A DNA stretch of 64,000 nucleotides from CADEFQ01 sp050249415 (GCA_050249415.1 JBFWQO010000011.1:62001-126000); one strand, 5' to 3'; counted from the stretch's first letter, positions 23,986 to 32,181 are shown. Notes: generated by a model from the letters alone, not told the origin. Made by a program: numbers and translations.

Positions 23986-24906
23986 ATGCACCTCGGACTG
24001 ATCGGACTCGGGCGCATGGGCGCCAACATGGCGCAGCGCCTCGCGCGACACGGCATCGACGTGACGGGCTACAGCCGCCCGCCACTGCCGGCGCTGCCCG
24101 ACGAACCGCGTATCCGCGTCGTGCCCTCGCTCGACGACCTGCTGGCAGCCTTGCCGGCGCCGCGCATCATCTGGCTGATGGTGCCCGCGGGCGAAGCGAC
24201 CGAGGAGAACATCACGGCCCTCGCGGCGCGGCTCGGCACCGGCGATCTCGTCATCGACGGCGGCAATGCGTTCTATCGCGACTCGCAGCGCCGCGCACAG
24301 CGGCTTGCGGAACGCGGCATCGGCTTCCTCGATGCCGGCGTGTCGGGCGGCGTGTGGGGGCTCGCCGAAGGCTACGGCCTGATGGTCGGCGGCGATCGCG
24401 CGCAGTTCGAGCGCATCCTGCCGGTCGTGCGCGCCCTCGCGCCGGCGCCCGACAAGGGCTGGGTGTACTGCGGCCCGGCGGGCGCCGGTCACTACGCGAA
24501 GATGGTCCACAATGGCATCGAGTACGGGCTGATGCAGGCGTACGCCGAAGGCTTCGCGCTGCTCGATGCGCGCAAGGACTTCGCGTTGCCGCTCGGCGAG
24601 ATTGCCGAAGCATGGCGCCACGGCACCGTGATCCGCTCCTGGCTGCTCGATCTCGCCGCGGGCGCGCTGCAGGACCCGGGCGCCCTCGCGCGTGTCGGCG
24701 CACGCATCGCCGACTCGGGCGAAGGGCGCTGGACTGCGCGCGAGGCGATCGATCTCGGCATCCCCGCACCGGTCATCAGCGCGGCGCTGATGACCCGCTT
24801 CGCCTCACAGGGCGCGGGCGATTTCGGGGCGCGCCTCCTTGCCCTCGTGCGCAATGCGTTCGGCGGGCACGCGTTGCCGCCTAGGGAGCCGCCGCCGGGT
24901 CGGTGA
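23986..24906 (+). CDS. gnd: 6-phosphogluconate dehydrogenase, decarboxylating, short form
   Basis: The 306-residue protein matches the short GndB/YqeC class (about 300 residues against 470 in the long form). It has the dinucleotide loop GLIGLGRMGANMA, the substrate motif DAGVSGGVWGLAEGYGLMVGG and the catalytic GHYAKMVHNGIEYG with Lys and Asn. It oxidises and decarboxylates 6-phosphogluconate to ribulose 5-phosphate in the oxidative pentose phosphate pathway. The TGYSR after beta-2 may favour NADP or NAD; not decided. It faces pgl and zwf and overlaps the pgl 3' end by 26 nt. Confidence 0.92.
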   Translation: MHLGLIGLGRMGANMAQRLARHGIDVTGYSRPPLPALPDEPRIRVVPSLDDLLAALPAPRIIWLMVPAGEATEENITALAARLGTGDLVIDGGNAFYRDSQRRAQRLAERGIGFLDAGVSGGVWGLAEGYGLMVGGDRAQFERILPVVRALAPAPDKGWVYCGPAGAGHYAKMVHNGIEYGLMQAYAEGFALLDARKDFALPLGEIAEAWRHGTVIRSWLLDLAAGALQDPGALARVGARIADSGEGRWTAREAIDLGIPAPVISAALMTRFASQGAGDFGARLLALVRNAFGGHALPPREPPPGR

Positions 24907-25552
24907 ATACCGTGGCCTGGTCGCGCGCGACCCGGCTCGCGGCGATCGACCGGTCGCCGGCATACAACTGGCGTATCGCGGCCTGGCGGGCGGCGCCGAG
25001 TGCGAGCCACACGATCGCCCGCGCGCGCCCGAGCGCGGGCAGGGTCAGGGTCAGGCGCCGCAGCCCGTAGCGCGGCGCGCTCACGCCGACATCGCGCGCG
25101 GCTTCCACGATCAGCCGGTCACCGACGAACAGCGACGCGGTGTGGCCATCGTCGCCGATGCCGAGATGCACGACATCGAGGACCGGCGGGTCGCCGCAGT
25201 GCAACCGCAGCGTATCTTCATAGCGCTTGGCCGGATCATCGAGTTCGACCGGCATCGGGTGCTGCATCGACGCGGGGATGCGCTGCGCGAGCGGCGTCGC
25301 GCACCATTGCTTCCAGTTGCGTTCGTCGCTGTCGGCCGCGACGATGCGTTCGTCGACCTGGAACACGCGCACTTGCGTCCACGCGACCCCGAGTGTCGCG
25401 AGGCGAGCGAACATGTTCCACGGCGTGCGCCCACCGCTCACCGCGAAGCTCGCCACGCCGCGCGCCGCGATGGCGTCGCCGAGGCGCGCGGCAATGAACT
25501 CCGCCGCCGCCATTTCGGTTGTCGCGACATCCTCGCCGGTCACCCACCGCAT
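24881..25552 (-). CDS. pgl: 6-phosphogluconolactonase
   Basis: The 223-residue product matches the NagB-like Pgl (DevB) family: FAVSGGRTPWNMFARLA phosphate loop, VFQVDERIV and HLGIGDDGHTASLF with the catalytic His. It hydrolyses 6-phosphogluconolactone made by Zwf. The ATG lies four nt after the zwf stop, so the two are one transcript. An earlier in-frame start would run into zwf coding sequence and was not used. Confidence 0.92.
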   Translation of the reverse strand: MRWVTGEDVATTEMAAAEFIAARLGDAIAARGVASFAVSGGRTPWNMFARLATLGVAWTQVRVFQVDERIVAADSDERNWKQWCATPLAQRIPASMQHPMPVELDDPAKRYEDTLRLHCGDPPVLDVVHLGIGDDGHTASLFVGDRLIVEAARDVGVSAPRYGLRRLTLTLPALGRARAIVWLALGAARQAAIRQLYAGDRSIAASRVARDQATVFTDPAAAP

Positions 25553-25556
25553 GCGT

Positions 25557-26948
25557 TCAGCACCCCGTGCCCGGATCGACCCAGCCGCCGAGGTCGGCCG
25601 CCAGCGTATCCGCCGCCTGCGGGCCCCAGCTGCCGGGCGCGTACTCGTAAGGAGTCGGCGACGCGGCACCGCTCGCGACCCCGTCGACGATGCGCCAGGC
25701 CGTTTCGATCGAATCCTGCCGCGCGAAGAGCGCAGGATCGCCGCGCAATGCGTCGCCGATCAGCCGTTCGTAGGCGCTCGCGCTGCCCGTGTCCTCATTG
25801 CACATTAAGAGCTCGGTGTCGCGACCCCGCATCGCCTCGCCGGGCGCCTTGGTGCGCACGCCGAGGCCGATGGAGACCCGGTCCGGGCCGAGCCGGAAGC
25901 GCACGTAATTCGGGTCGTCGGGCGCGCCGTCGAACAACGCGGGCGACGGCGCCTTCAGGCGCACGGTCACCTGCGTCGCGGTCACCGCGAGCGATTTGCC
26001 GGTGCGCACGAGGAACGGCACGCCGGCCCAGCGCGGCGTATCGATGCCGAAACGCAGCGCGACGAAGGTCTCGACGCGTGATGCGGGGTCCACGCCCGGC
26101 TCCCCGCGATAGCCCCCGTACTGCCCGCGTACGACCTGTCGCGCACCGAGCGGCGCGATCGATTCGAGCACGCGCACCTTCTCGTCGCGCAACGCATCGC
26201 TCGTGTAGGCGCCCGGCCGCTCCATCGCGAGCAGGCTCACGACCTGCAGGAGATGGTTCTGCACCACATCGCGGATGGTACCGAGTTCCTCGTACAGCCT
26301 GCCGCGGCCCTCGACGCCGAACGTCTCCGCCATCGTGAGCTGCACGCTCGCGACGTGCACCCGGTTCCACAGCGGCTCGAGGAACGCATTCGCGAAGCGG
26401 AAATACAGCAGGTTTTGCACCGGCTCCTTGCCGAGGAAATGATCGATGCGGAAGATGCGCGATTCGTCGAAGACCTGCGCCAGGTGCGCATTGAGGACAC
26501 GCGCCGAGGCGCGGTCGCGCCCGAGCGGCTTCTCGACGACCACGCGCGCATGCTCGCCCGCGCAGCCCGACGCACCGAGTTGCGCGACGACATCGCCGAA
26601 AAGGCTCGGTGGAATCGCGAGGTAATGGAGCGGCGCGCGCGCTTCGCCGAGCGCTGCCCCGAGCCGCCGGAAAGTCTCCCCATCCCGGTAGTCGCCGGTG
26701 ACGAGGCGCGTGCGCGCGGCGAGCGAACGGGCCGCGGACTCGTCGAGGTGCGGCGCGTGCGCGCGCAGGCTCGCGCACACGCGGTCGGCGAGCTGCCCGG
26801 CGCTCCACGAATCACGCGCGACGCCGAGCACCGGCAGGTGCAGGCGGTCGCGGCTCGCGAGGGCGGCCATCGCCGGGATGATCTTCTTGAACGCGAGATC
26901 ACCGGTGATGCCGAAGACGACGAGCGCGTCGGAATCGGGAGCCTGCAT
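25557..26948 (-). CDS. zwf: Glucose-6-phosphate 1-dehydrogenase
   Basis: The 463-residue protein has the cofactor motif VVFGITGDLAFKK, the active-site signature RIDHFLGKEPVQN with catalytic His and Lys, and the VVEKPLGRD substrate segment. It oxidises glucose 6-phosphate to the lactone and normally produces NADPH. ATG 26948 fits family N-termini better than a GTG six codons upstream. With pgl and the convergent gnd, the complete oxidative pentose phosphate branch lies in 3 kb. Confidence 0.95.
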   Translation of the reverse strand: MQAPDSDALVVFGITGDLAFKKIIPAMAALASRDRLHLPVLGVARDSWSAGQLADRVCASLRAHAPHLDESAARSLAARTRLVTGDYRDGETFRRLGAALGEARAPLHYLAIPPSLFGDVVAQLGASGCAGEHARVVVEKPLGRDRASARVLNAHLAQVFDESRIFRIDHFLGKEPVQNLLYFRFANAFLEPLWNRVHVASVQLTMAETFGVEGRGRLYEELGTIRDVVQNHLLQVVSLLAMERPGAYTSDALRDEKVRVLESIAPLGARQVVRGQYGGYRGEPGVDPASRVETFVALRFGIDTPRWAGVPFLVRTGKSLAVTATQVTVRLKAPSPALFDGAPDDPNYVRFRLGPDRVSIGLGVRTKAPGEAMRGRDTELLMCNEDTGSASAYERLIGDALRGDPALFARQDSIETAWRIVDGVASGAASPTPYEYAPGSWGPQAADTLAADLGGWVDPGTGC

Positions 26949-27072
26949 GTCGTGAACACGCCTCACGCTGGTACCGGCCCTTACGATAGCACTCCGCGCA
27001 GTGCGTCACGCTTGCAGCGGATCACCCGTTCGCCTGACACTGTGGCGTGACGAACGCGTGCGACGAGGCATC

Positions 27073-28275
27073 ATGAATCGGCGGACTTTCCTGTGGCGCT
27101 CCTCCGGCTCCATCGCCGGCGCACTGATTGCGGCCCCGGCCACATGGGCCGCGGATCCTGCCGGCCTGCCGTCCGGCGCACGCTCCTCGAGCGTGCTCGC
27201 CTCGCTCGCCGGCAAGCAGCCGCTCGTCAAGCGCAGCTTCCGCCCGCCCAATTTCGAGATGCCGCGCGAGGGATTTCGCCAGGCGTACACGCCGGCCGAC
27301 CTGTTCTACGTGCGTTGGCACGACAATGTCCCCGACGTGACGCTCGCCGACTGGCGCCTGCGGGTCTCGGGCCCCGGAGTGCGCCGCCCCCGCGAATTCA
27401 CCTACGACGAACTCGCCCGCGGTTTCGGGCAGGTCGAGGTCGCCGCCGTCAACCAGTGCTCCGGCAACCGGCGCGGGCTGTTCTCGCCGCACGTGCCCGG
27501 CGTGCAATGGGGCTACGGGGCGATGGGCAACGCGATCTGGCGCGGCGTGCGATTGCAGCAGGTGCTCGACCATGCCGGCCTCGGCGCCGGCGCACTCGAG
27601 GTCGTCGCGAACGGCGCCGATACCCTGCTGCTCACCGGCCCCGACTTCGCCAAGAGTGTGCCGCTGTGGAAGGCGCTCGATCCGGACACGATCATCGCAT
27701 TCGAACTGAACGGTACGCGCCTGCCCGTGTGGAACGGCTTTCCTGCGCGGCTCGTCGTGCCGGGCTGGACCGCCACGTACTGGATGAAGGCGATCGTGGA
27801 CCTGCGGGTGATCGACCAGCCGTTCGAGGGGTACTGGATGAAGAGCGCGTATCGCGTGCCGGGAGGGCTCTTCGGCCCCAGCGGTTTCGATTCGCAGGAC
27901 ACGACGCAAACCTCGCCCATTACGTCGATCAAGGTGAATTCCCTGGTGACGGATCCCGCACCCGGGGCGCAGCTCGAACGCGGCCGTCGCGTCGAAATCC
28001 GGGGCATCGCGTGGGACGGCGGCTCGGGCGTGCGCCGCGTGGAGGCTTCCATCGACGGCGGCGCCCGCTGGCGCGAAGCGCAACTCGGCCCCGACCTCGG
28101 TCGCTACGCGTGGCGACAATGGCGCTTCGGCTTCACGCCATCCGGCCCCGGCCTGCAGTCCTTGCGCGTGCGCGCGGTCGCGCGGGACGGCGCCACGCAG
28201 CCCGAAGCGCTGGTGCAGAACCCCGCGGGCTACCACCACAATGTTGTGCAGAAGGTCGAATACCATGTCACGTGA
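27073..28275 (+). CDS. TAT-exported sulfite dehydrogenase, molybdopterin subunit (SorA/SoxC-like)
   Basis: The 400-residue protein starts with a twin-arginine signal (NRRTFLWRS then a hydrophobic stretch ending TWAADPA). The sulfite oxidase domain follows, with the Mo-coordinating Cys 129 in VNQCSGNRRG, and a C-terminal immunoglobulin-like dimerisation domain (GAQLERGRRVEIRGIAWDG). It should oxidise sulfite or a related substrate in the periplasm with Mo-MPT cofactor. The next gene is a small c-type cytochrome whose start overlaps its end by 11 nt, as in SorAB pairs. Confidence 0.88.
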   Translation: MNRRTFLWRSSGSIAGALIAAPATWAADPAGLPSGARSSSVLASLAGKQPLVKRSFRPPNFEMPREGFRQAYTPADLFYVRWHDNVPDVTLADWRLRVSGPGVRRPREFTYDELARGFGQVEVAAVNQCSGNRRGLFSPHVPGVQWGYGAMGNAIWRGVRLQQVLDHAGLGAGALEVVANGADTLLLTGPDFAKSVPLWKALDPDTIIAFELNGTRLPVWNGFPARLVVPGWTATYWMKAIVDLRVIDQPFEGYWMKSAYRVPGGLFGPSGFDSQDTTQTSPITSIKVNSLVTDPAPGAQLERGRRVEIRGIAWDGGSGVRRVEASIDGGARWREAQLGPDLGRYAWRQWRFGFTPSGPGLQSLRVRAVARDGATQPEALVQNPAGYHHNVVQKVEYHVT

Positions 28276-28606
28276 ACTGCGCATCGCGATGGCCCTCCTC
28301 GTCGCCTGTTGCGCGGCGATGCCCCTGCACGCCGCCGATGAATCGGGCGTGTCCCTCGCGCCGGGCGCCGGCCTCGTCGAGACGCAATCGGGCTGCGCGA
28401 TCTGCCACAGCCTCGACTACATCGTGATGAACTCGCCGTTCCTCGACGCGGCGGGCTGGCGGAAAGTGGTCACGAAAATGATCACCGTGATGGGTGCGCC
28501 CATCACGCCGGAGAATGCCGCGATCATCGTGCGCTATCTCGCAACGAACTACGGCAAGGACTCCGCCCGGCCCGAAACCGCGCTCAACGCCACGGCGAGT
28601 GATTGA
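28265..28606 (+). CDS. Small c-type cytochrome, SorB-like subunit
   Basis: The 113-residue product has a signal peptide (MALLVACCAAMPLHAAD) and one heme motif, CAICH at residues 44-48. Methionines in the VVTKMITVMGAPITPENAA region can supply the sixth ligand. This is the size and motif order of the SorB cytochrome that accepts electrons from the Mo subunit. It is translationally coupled to the upstream SorA-like gene. Its end overlaps the facing anti-sigma gene by 23 nt. Confidence 0.88.
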   Translation: MSRELRIAMALLVACCAAMPLHAADESGVSLAPGAGLVETQSGCAICHSLDYIVMNSPFLDAAGWRKVVTKMITVMGAPITPENAAIIVRYLATNYGKDSARPETALNATASD

Positions 28607-29153
28607 AGGTGTAGCGGCCGAGCACACGGTCCTCGCCGTGGGTCACCGCAACCAGCTCGACCTGCTGCGTCACCTCGCCGAGTCTGCGCAGCTCCGGAAC
28701 GCTCGAGGCCAGCACCACCCCTGCCGCCGCCGGATCGAATGCGACATCCGCCACTCGACGGCGCGCACCGCCCTCGCCGGCATCGAGCACCAGATCGAGA
28801 CGGTCCACATCGCCGAGCGGCGCCTGCAAATGCGCAACGACCAGGTCATCGTGTGGCGCCACGGTGCAATGGACACTGCCGCCCGGCTGTATCCGGTACT
28901 CGCGAATTGCGAGCCCGGCTTCCTTAAGCCGTCGCACGAAGGCGGCCGGCAGTACCGACCGCACAGCCCCGGTCGCGACTGCCTGCGCGACGGCCTGCCC
29001 GAGCGGCGGGAGGCGCGCGAGGCGCGCGCTGCACTCCGCACAGTCGAAGAGGTGCTCCTCGATGCCCGCCTCCCATGCGCCGCCCCGGTCACCGAACCAG
29101 TAATCGAGCAGATCGGGCAATGACGGCGGAGCGCGACAGCGGGGGCCGCTCAT
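28584..29153 (-). CDS. Zinc-finger-type anti-sigma factor
   Basis: The 189-residue protein has an N-terminal HLFDCAECSARL segment, the HxxxCxxC zinc-binding anti-sigma signature, in a helical domain of about 70 residues. The C-terminal part is beta-rich with no membrane span, so this is a soluble anti-sigma factor whose second domain probably senses a signal. It starts at an ATG overlapping the sigma factor stop (ATGA), which fixes the pairing. The C-terminal domain family is not recognised. Confidence 0.75.
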   Translation of the reverse strand: MSGPRCRAPPSLPDLLDYWFGDRGGAWEAGIEEHLFDCAECSARLARLPPLGQAVAQAVATGAVRSVLPAAFVRRLKEAGLAIREYRIQPGGSVHCTVAPHDDLVVAHLQAPLGDVDRLDLVLDAGEGGARRRVADVAFDPAAAGVVLASSVPELRRLGEVTQQVELVAVTHGEDRVLGRYTFNHSPWR

Positions 29154-29725
29154 GACAGCTCCTTGCCGGAGTCCATGCATCCGCGCAGTCGCCGTATGCC
29201 ACGATGCCGGATGACACGCACATTCTCGGCGGACAGCCCGAGCTCGACGCCCACGGCGTTCGCGGCCATATCATTGTAAAAGGACATGAGCAGCACCGTG
29301 CGCTCCCGTTCCGCGAGACGCTGCAGGCAATCGTGCAGGCGCACCGTGTCGAGCGCCTCCGCGTCCTCCGCCTCGAGCGGCTGCCAATCCACCGGAAAGG
29401 TGCCGAGCAGGCGCTCGCGGCGGGCGCCGCCGCGTCGCGAGTCCATGGCGCATTGGCGCGCCGTGCCGAGGACGAACGCCCCGAGGCGTTCCGTGTCGCG
29501 AACCTGGCCCGCCCGCAGTTTCACGAGCACGATGATCAGCACGTCCTGCGCGAGATCCGCCGCCGCGGCTTCGCTGCGCAGATGGCGCAGGCCATACAGC
29601 CGCAGCCGCGGCCCGAACCGCCGGCAGAGCTCCGCCTCGGCCGCCGCGTCACGCCCGGGCGCCGCCGCGGCGATGCGCCCGGCGAGCACCGCATCTTCCG
29701 CCGCGGACAACGGGGCGTCGCGCAT
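29150..29725 (-). CDS. ECF sigma factor
   Basis: The 191-residue protein has sigma region 2 (LCRRFGPRLRLYGLRHLRSEAAAADLAQDVLI) and region 4 (LAERERTVLLMSFYNDMAANAVGVELGLSAENVRVIRHRGIRRL), the usual two-domain ECF layout. A longer open frame upstream was rejected because the ATG at 29725 has a TATGCT exactly six nt before it and begins the conserved part. It is cotranscribed with its anti-sigma factor and diverges from a diiron MBL gene, a likely target. Confidence 0.88.
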   Translation of the reverse strand: MRDAPLSAAEDAVLAGRIAAAAPGRDAAAEAELCRRFGPRLRLYGLRHLRSEAAAADLAQDVLIIVLVKLRAGQVRDTERLGAFVLGTARQCAMDSRRGGARRERLLGTFPVDWQPLEAEDAEALDTVRLHDCLQRLAERERTVLLMSFYNDMAANAVGVELGLSAENVRVIRHRGIRRLRGCMDSGKELS

Positions 29726-29731
29726 GCACAC

Positions 29732-29737
29732 AGCATA
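29732..29737 (-). promoter_or_regulatory. Putative leaderless -10 TATGCT for the sigma factor gene
   Basis: TATGCT, six nt (GTGTGC), then ATG at 29725; same hexamer and spacing as for the gene at 14903. Confidence 0.5.
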
Positions 29738-29792
29738 GGCAACGCCGCCCCGGAGGGAAATCACAGCCGCAAAGTCGCTCACCATACCCCGA

Positions 29793-29821
29793 TGTGTAAC
29801 GTCCGGCCGCCTCGTTACACA
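29793..29821. promoter_or_regulatory. Perfect 9-bp inverted repeat TGTGTAACG-N11-CGTTACACA
   Basis: The palindrome lies in the divergent region, 25 nt before the diiron MBL gene. It is a strong candidate operator, and its GTAAC and CGTTA parts recall ECF promoter boxes, though the 12-nt gap between them is too short for a normal ECF promoter. Confidence 0.6.
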
Positions 29822-29846
29822 AAGGATGATCACCACCGGAGTCCCC

Positions 29847-30584
29847 ATGATCACGAACAGCCAGCACGGAACCAACGTCCACGAGATCGCGGACGGCATC
29901 TACCGCATCAACACCCCGGTCACCGTCCCGGGCGGCCCGGACGCCTTCAGCTTCAACCAGTACCTCATCGTGGACGACGCGCCGATGCTCTTTCATACCG
30001 GCCAGCGCAGCCTCTTCCCGCTCGTCCGCGAGGCCGTGGCGGCCGTGCTGCCGGTCGAGCGGCTGCGATACATCGGACTGTCGCATTTCGAAGCCGACGA
30101 ATGCGGCGCGCTCAACGGCTTCCTGGCGGCCGCGCCGCAGGCCGAGGCGGTCTGCGGCCGCATTGCCGCCATGGTCGCCATCAACGACTTCGCCGACCGC
30201 GCGCCCCGGCCTCTCGCCGATGGCGAAGAGCTCGCACTCGGGCGTCACACGCTGCGCTGGTTCGACACACCGCACATGCCGCACGGCTGGGACTGCGGTC
30301 TCGCGCTGGACATGCGCACGCGCACATTTTTCTGCGGCGATCTCTTCACGCAAGGGGGCACGGGCGAGACGGCGTTGACCGAAGCCGACATCCTCGGCCC
30401 GAGCGAGGCGTTCCGCGCGCCGCTCGACTACTACGCGCATGCCCCGCAGACGGGCGCCGTCCTCGAACGCTGCGCGCGCGAAGCCCCTGCGACGCTCGCC
30501 TGCATGCACGGCAGCGCATGGCGGGGCGACGGCGCGCGGCTCCTGCGCGAGCTGGCGGGCGCGCTGGCATCGGTGTCGAAATAG
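29847..30584 (+). CDS. Diiron MBL-fold protein (flavodiiron/ODP-like, no flavodoxin domain)
   Basis: The 245-residue protein has the MBL fold with the flavodiiron-type ligand set: HFEADE (His 80, Glu 82, Asp 84) in place of HxHxDH, then DTPHMPHGWD, CGDLF and the late CMHGSAW. Such ODP domains bind a diiron site and act as O2, NO or peroxide sensors or reductases. There is no flavodoxin domain. GGAG lies five nt before this ATG; an ATG seven codons upstream is possible. It lies opposite the sigma/anti-sigma pair. Confidence 0.8.
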   Translation: MITNSQHGTNVHEIADGIYRINTPVTVPGGPDAFSFNQYLIVDDAPMLFHTGQRSLFPLVREAVAAVLPVERLRYIGLSHFEADECGALNGFLAAAPQAEAVCGRIAAMVAINDFADRAPRPLADGEELALGRHTLRWFDTPHMPHGWDCGLALDMRTRTFFCGDLFTQGGTGETALTEADILGPSEAFRAPLDYYAHAPQTGAVLERCAREAPATLACMHGSAWRGDGARLLRELAGALASVSK

Positions 30585-30590
30585 CGGGGA

Positions 30591-30660
30591 TGGCGCGCCC
30601 GGAGGGACAAACTTCGAACTCTCTGCTGGATACGCTGACTGGCTGGAATGCCTATCTCCA
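30591..30660 (+). repeat. Island left end, site A (att core plus recombinase-tail coding remnant)
   Basis: The site starts with TGGCGCGCCCGGAG, identical to the CCA end and acceptor strand of tRNA-Arg. In the frame of the serine recombinase it reads ARPEGQTSNSLLDTLTGWNA then YLQR. Site B at 31387 aligns with it without gaps over 67 nt (49 identical by manual count). Confidence 0.7.
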
Positions 30661-30692
30661 GCGCAATGCGCCAGCTTGTCAGCCATCAAGCG

Positions 30693-30982
30693 CTATAAAT
30701 GCCTGCCGGGGTCCATCTGGCCGTGAAGCACGCGGATGACGTGGATGGCGGACTGTGTCACGTTGTAGTAGATCGCGTGGCTGTTGATGAACAGGACGCG
30801 GTAGCCCTCGCGCACGTTGTCGCGTTTCGCGCCCATCTCGGGTTGTCCGCAAGCTGTTGGATGCCGTCGTCCAGGTCATCCAGGTACTTGTCAGCCTGGG
30901 CCGCATCCCACTGTTCGAAGGTGTATTGCCAAATCCCGATGAGATCGCTTTCGGCGAGTGCGTGTTTACGGATTCTTCGCAT
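30693..30982 (-). pseudogene. parE: ParE/RelE-family toxin with a frameshift
   Basis: The first frame gives MRRIRKHALAESDLIGIWQY and continues to QQLADNP, a clear ParE N-terminal part. After about 30840 the protein continues in another frame (EMGAKRDNVREGYRVLFINS, then HAIYYNVTQSAIHVIRVLHG) to a TAG at 30693. One missing base in the CCCGAGATG region explains it. The total length, 290 nt, is not a multiple of three. The toxin is therefore probably inactive unless frameshifting occurs. Its start overlaps the parD stop by one base. Confidence 0.85.
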
Positions 30983-31233
30983 CAAGAGGCCGGCTTTGCC
31001 CGGCGGCGCGCCTTGCTCTTGATGTCATTCATGTCCAGTTCGCCGGCGTCGCCGCTCTTCTCTCCATCGATCAATGCCTGCCGCAGCGCACCGATCTTCC
31101 GTTCATGCTCTTCGAGCATGCGCAGGCTGGCGCGGACGACTTCGCTGGCTGAGCCGTAGCGCCCGCCTTCGATCTGCTGGTTGATGAACCCCTCGAAATG
31201 ATCGCCGAGGGAAATGCTGGTGTTTTTTGCCAT
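30982..31233 (-). CDS. parD: ParD/CopG-type antitoxin
   Basis: The 83-residue protein begins NTSISLGDHFEGFINQQI, a ribbon-helix-helix domain, followed by GRYGSASEVVRASLRMLEEH typical of ParD. A charged, flexible C-terminus (DMNDIKSKARRRAKPAS) would bind ParE. It should repress its own promoter and neutralise the toxin. The toxin partner gene downstream is frameshifted. AGAGG lies upstream of the ATG, and palindromes in the promoter probably bind this protein. Confidence 0.88.
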   Translation of the reverse strand: MAKNTSISLGDHFEGFINQQIEGGRYGSASEVVRASLRMLEEHERKIGALRQALIDGEKSGDAGELDMNDIKSKARRRAKPAS

Positions 31234-31248
31234 GGAGGTAACCTCTGA

Positions 31249-31277
31249 TTGGTATCAATATATACCAAATATTGGTA
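31249..31277. promoter_or_regulatory. ParD operator: two overlapping palindromes
   Basis: TTGGTATCAATATATACCAA (31249-31268) overlaps TACCAAATATTGGTA (31263-31277); the shared half-site is TTGGTA. AT-rich, 16 nt before the antitoxin start, as expected for RHH autoregulation. Confidence 0.65.
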
Positions 31278-31386
31278 CCACAGAAACTCCTCCAATGCCA
31301 ACGGAGAACTTCGGACAGCGTGTGCAAACCCGAGCCGTTCGCTACCGGGCAAGACGTCAGCAGATCGAGCTGGACTTCGATGGAAC

Positions 31387-31493
31387 TGGCGCGCCCGACT
31401 GGAGAAAGTTCGAACCCGCTATTCGACGTTCTCGCTGAATGGAATGCCTATCTTGAGAGGCAAGCGTCAAGCGCCTCTCCCATAAGCTATTGA
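31387..31493 (+). repeat. Second island left end, site B (att core plus 31-residue tail frame)
   Basis: TGGCGCGCCCG matches the tRNA-Arg end for 11 nt. In the recombinase frame it reads LARPTGESSNPLFDVLAEWN, then AYLERQASSASPISY and a stop. Fifteen of 24 residues match site A, with several synonymous codon differences, so both copies evolved as coding sequence. The 319-nt gap between parD and brnT holds only the ParD operator, this site and the brnT promoter. Confidence 0.7.
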
Positions 31494-31540
31494 TTTTCGG
31501 GTCTTCTCGTCCCGAGCCTTGAGCATCGTGTATATGTTGA

Positions 31541-31546
31541 TACTAT
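31541..31546 (+). promoter_or_regulatory. Putative leaderless -10 TACTAT for brnT
   Basis: TACTAT, six nt (ACAGTC), ATG at 31553. GTATA and TATAC half-sites flank it and may bind the BrnTA complex. Confidence 0.45.
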
Positions 31547-31552
31547 ACAGTC

Positions 31553-31864
31553 ATGCAGGAACTGGAAAACGCCACTGGCTTTGAATGGGACGCCGGCAAC
31601 GCGGGCAAAAACCGTAAGCACGACGTCACCGATGCGGAAGCCGAGCAGGTGTTTTTCTGTGCTGACCTGCTGGTCGTGCCGGATGCACGACACAGCGATG
31701 TGGAACCCCGTTTCCACGCACTCGGAGAGACGCTTTCGGGCAGGAAGTTACACGTGACGTTTACGCTTCGGGCGGACGGCACACTGGTTCGCGTCATTTC
31801 GGCGCGCACTATGAATCGCAAAGAAAGAGCCATTTATGAAAAGCAAACTGAAGACCCCACCTAA
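31553..31864 (+). CDS. brnT: BrnT family toxin (RelE-like ribonuclease)
   Basis: The 103-residue protein has the BrnT pattern: FEWDAGNAGKNRKHDVTDAE, AEQVFFCADL, a central strand LHVTFTLRADGTLVRVISAR and terminal RTMNRKERAIYE. BrnT is an RNase of type II toxin-antitoxin systems. The gene order toxin then antitoxin, with a 29-nt overlap with brnA, is the usual BrnTA arrangement. Confidence 0.9.
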   Translation: MQELENATGFEWDAGNAGKNRKHDVTDAEAEQVFFCADLLVVPDARHSDVEPRFHALGETLSGRKLHVTFTLRADGTLVRVISARTMNRKERAIYEKQTEDPT

Positions 31865-32105
31865 ATTCACCTCTGAAGCCGCGGAACGGGCCTTCTGGGC
31901 CAGCCATGACAGCACGGAGTATGTGGACTGGTCCGCAGCCAAGCGCGTGCGATTGGCCAAACTCAAGCCATCGACGGAAACCATTTCATTGCGACTGCCG
32001 AAATATCTGCTGGATAGCATTCGGCAGATCGCCAATTCGCGGGATGTGCCATATCAGTCGTTAATTAAAATCTGGCTACAGGAACATGCAGTGGAGCGTC
32101 GTTAA
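31836..32105 (+). CDS. brnA: BrnA family antitoxin
   Basis: The 89-residue protein ends with a ribbon-helix-helix DNA-binding domain (STETISLRLPKYLLDSIRQI then VPYQSLIKIWLQE), and its N-terminal part (EAAERAFWASHDSTEYVDWS) is the BrnT-binding segment. It should neutralise BrnT and repress the operon. It overlaps brnT by 29 nt in another frame. Confidence 0.9.
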   Translation: MKSKLKTPPKFTSEAAERAFWASHDSTEYVDWSAAKRVRLAKLKPSTETISLRLPKYLLDSIRQIANSRDVPYQSLIKIWLQEHAVERR

Positions 32106-32181
32106 TATTCCGCGCCCTGCTACTGAGCGGTTAACCTTGACCATGGCCTAACAATCAAAAATTGACACAAAGAGGCTAGAC

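Noticed and set aside
29793..29821. TGTAAC...CGTTA as a standard ECF promoter
   Set aside because: The spacer between the boxes is 12 nt, shorter than the usual 15-17, and the motif is a perfect palindrome, so an operator fits better.
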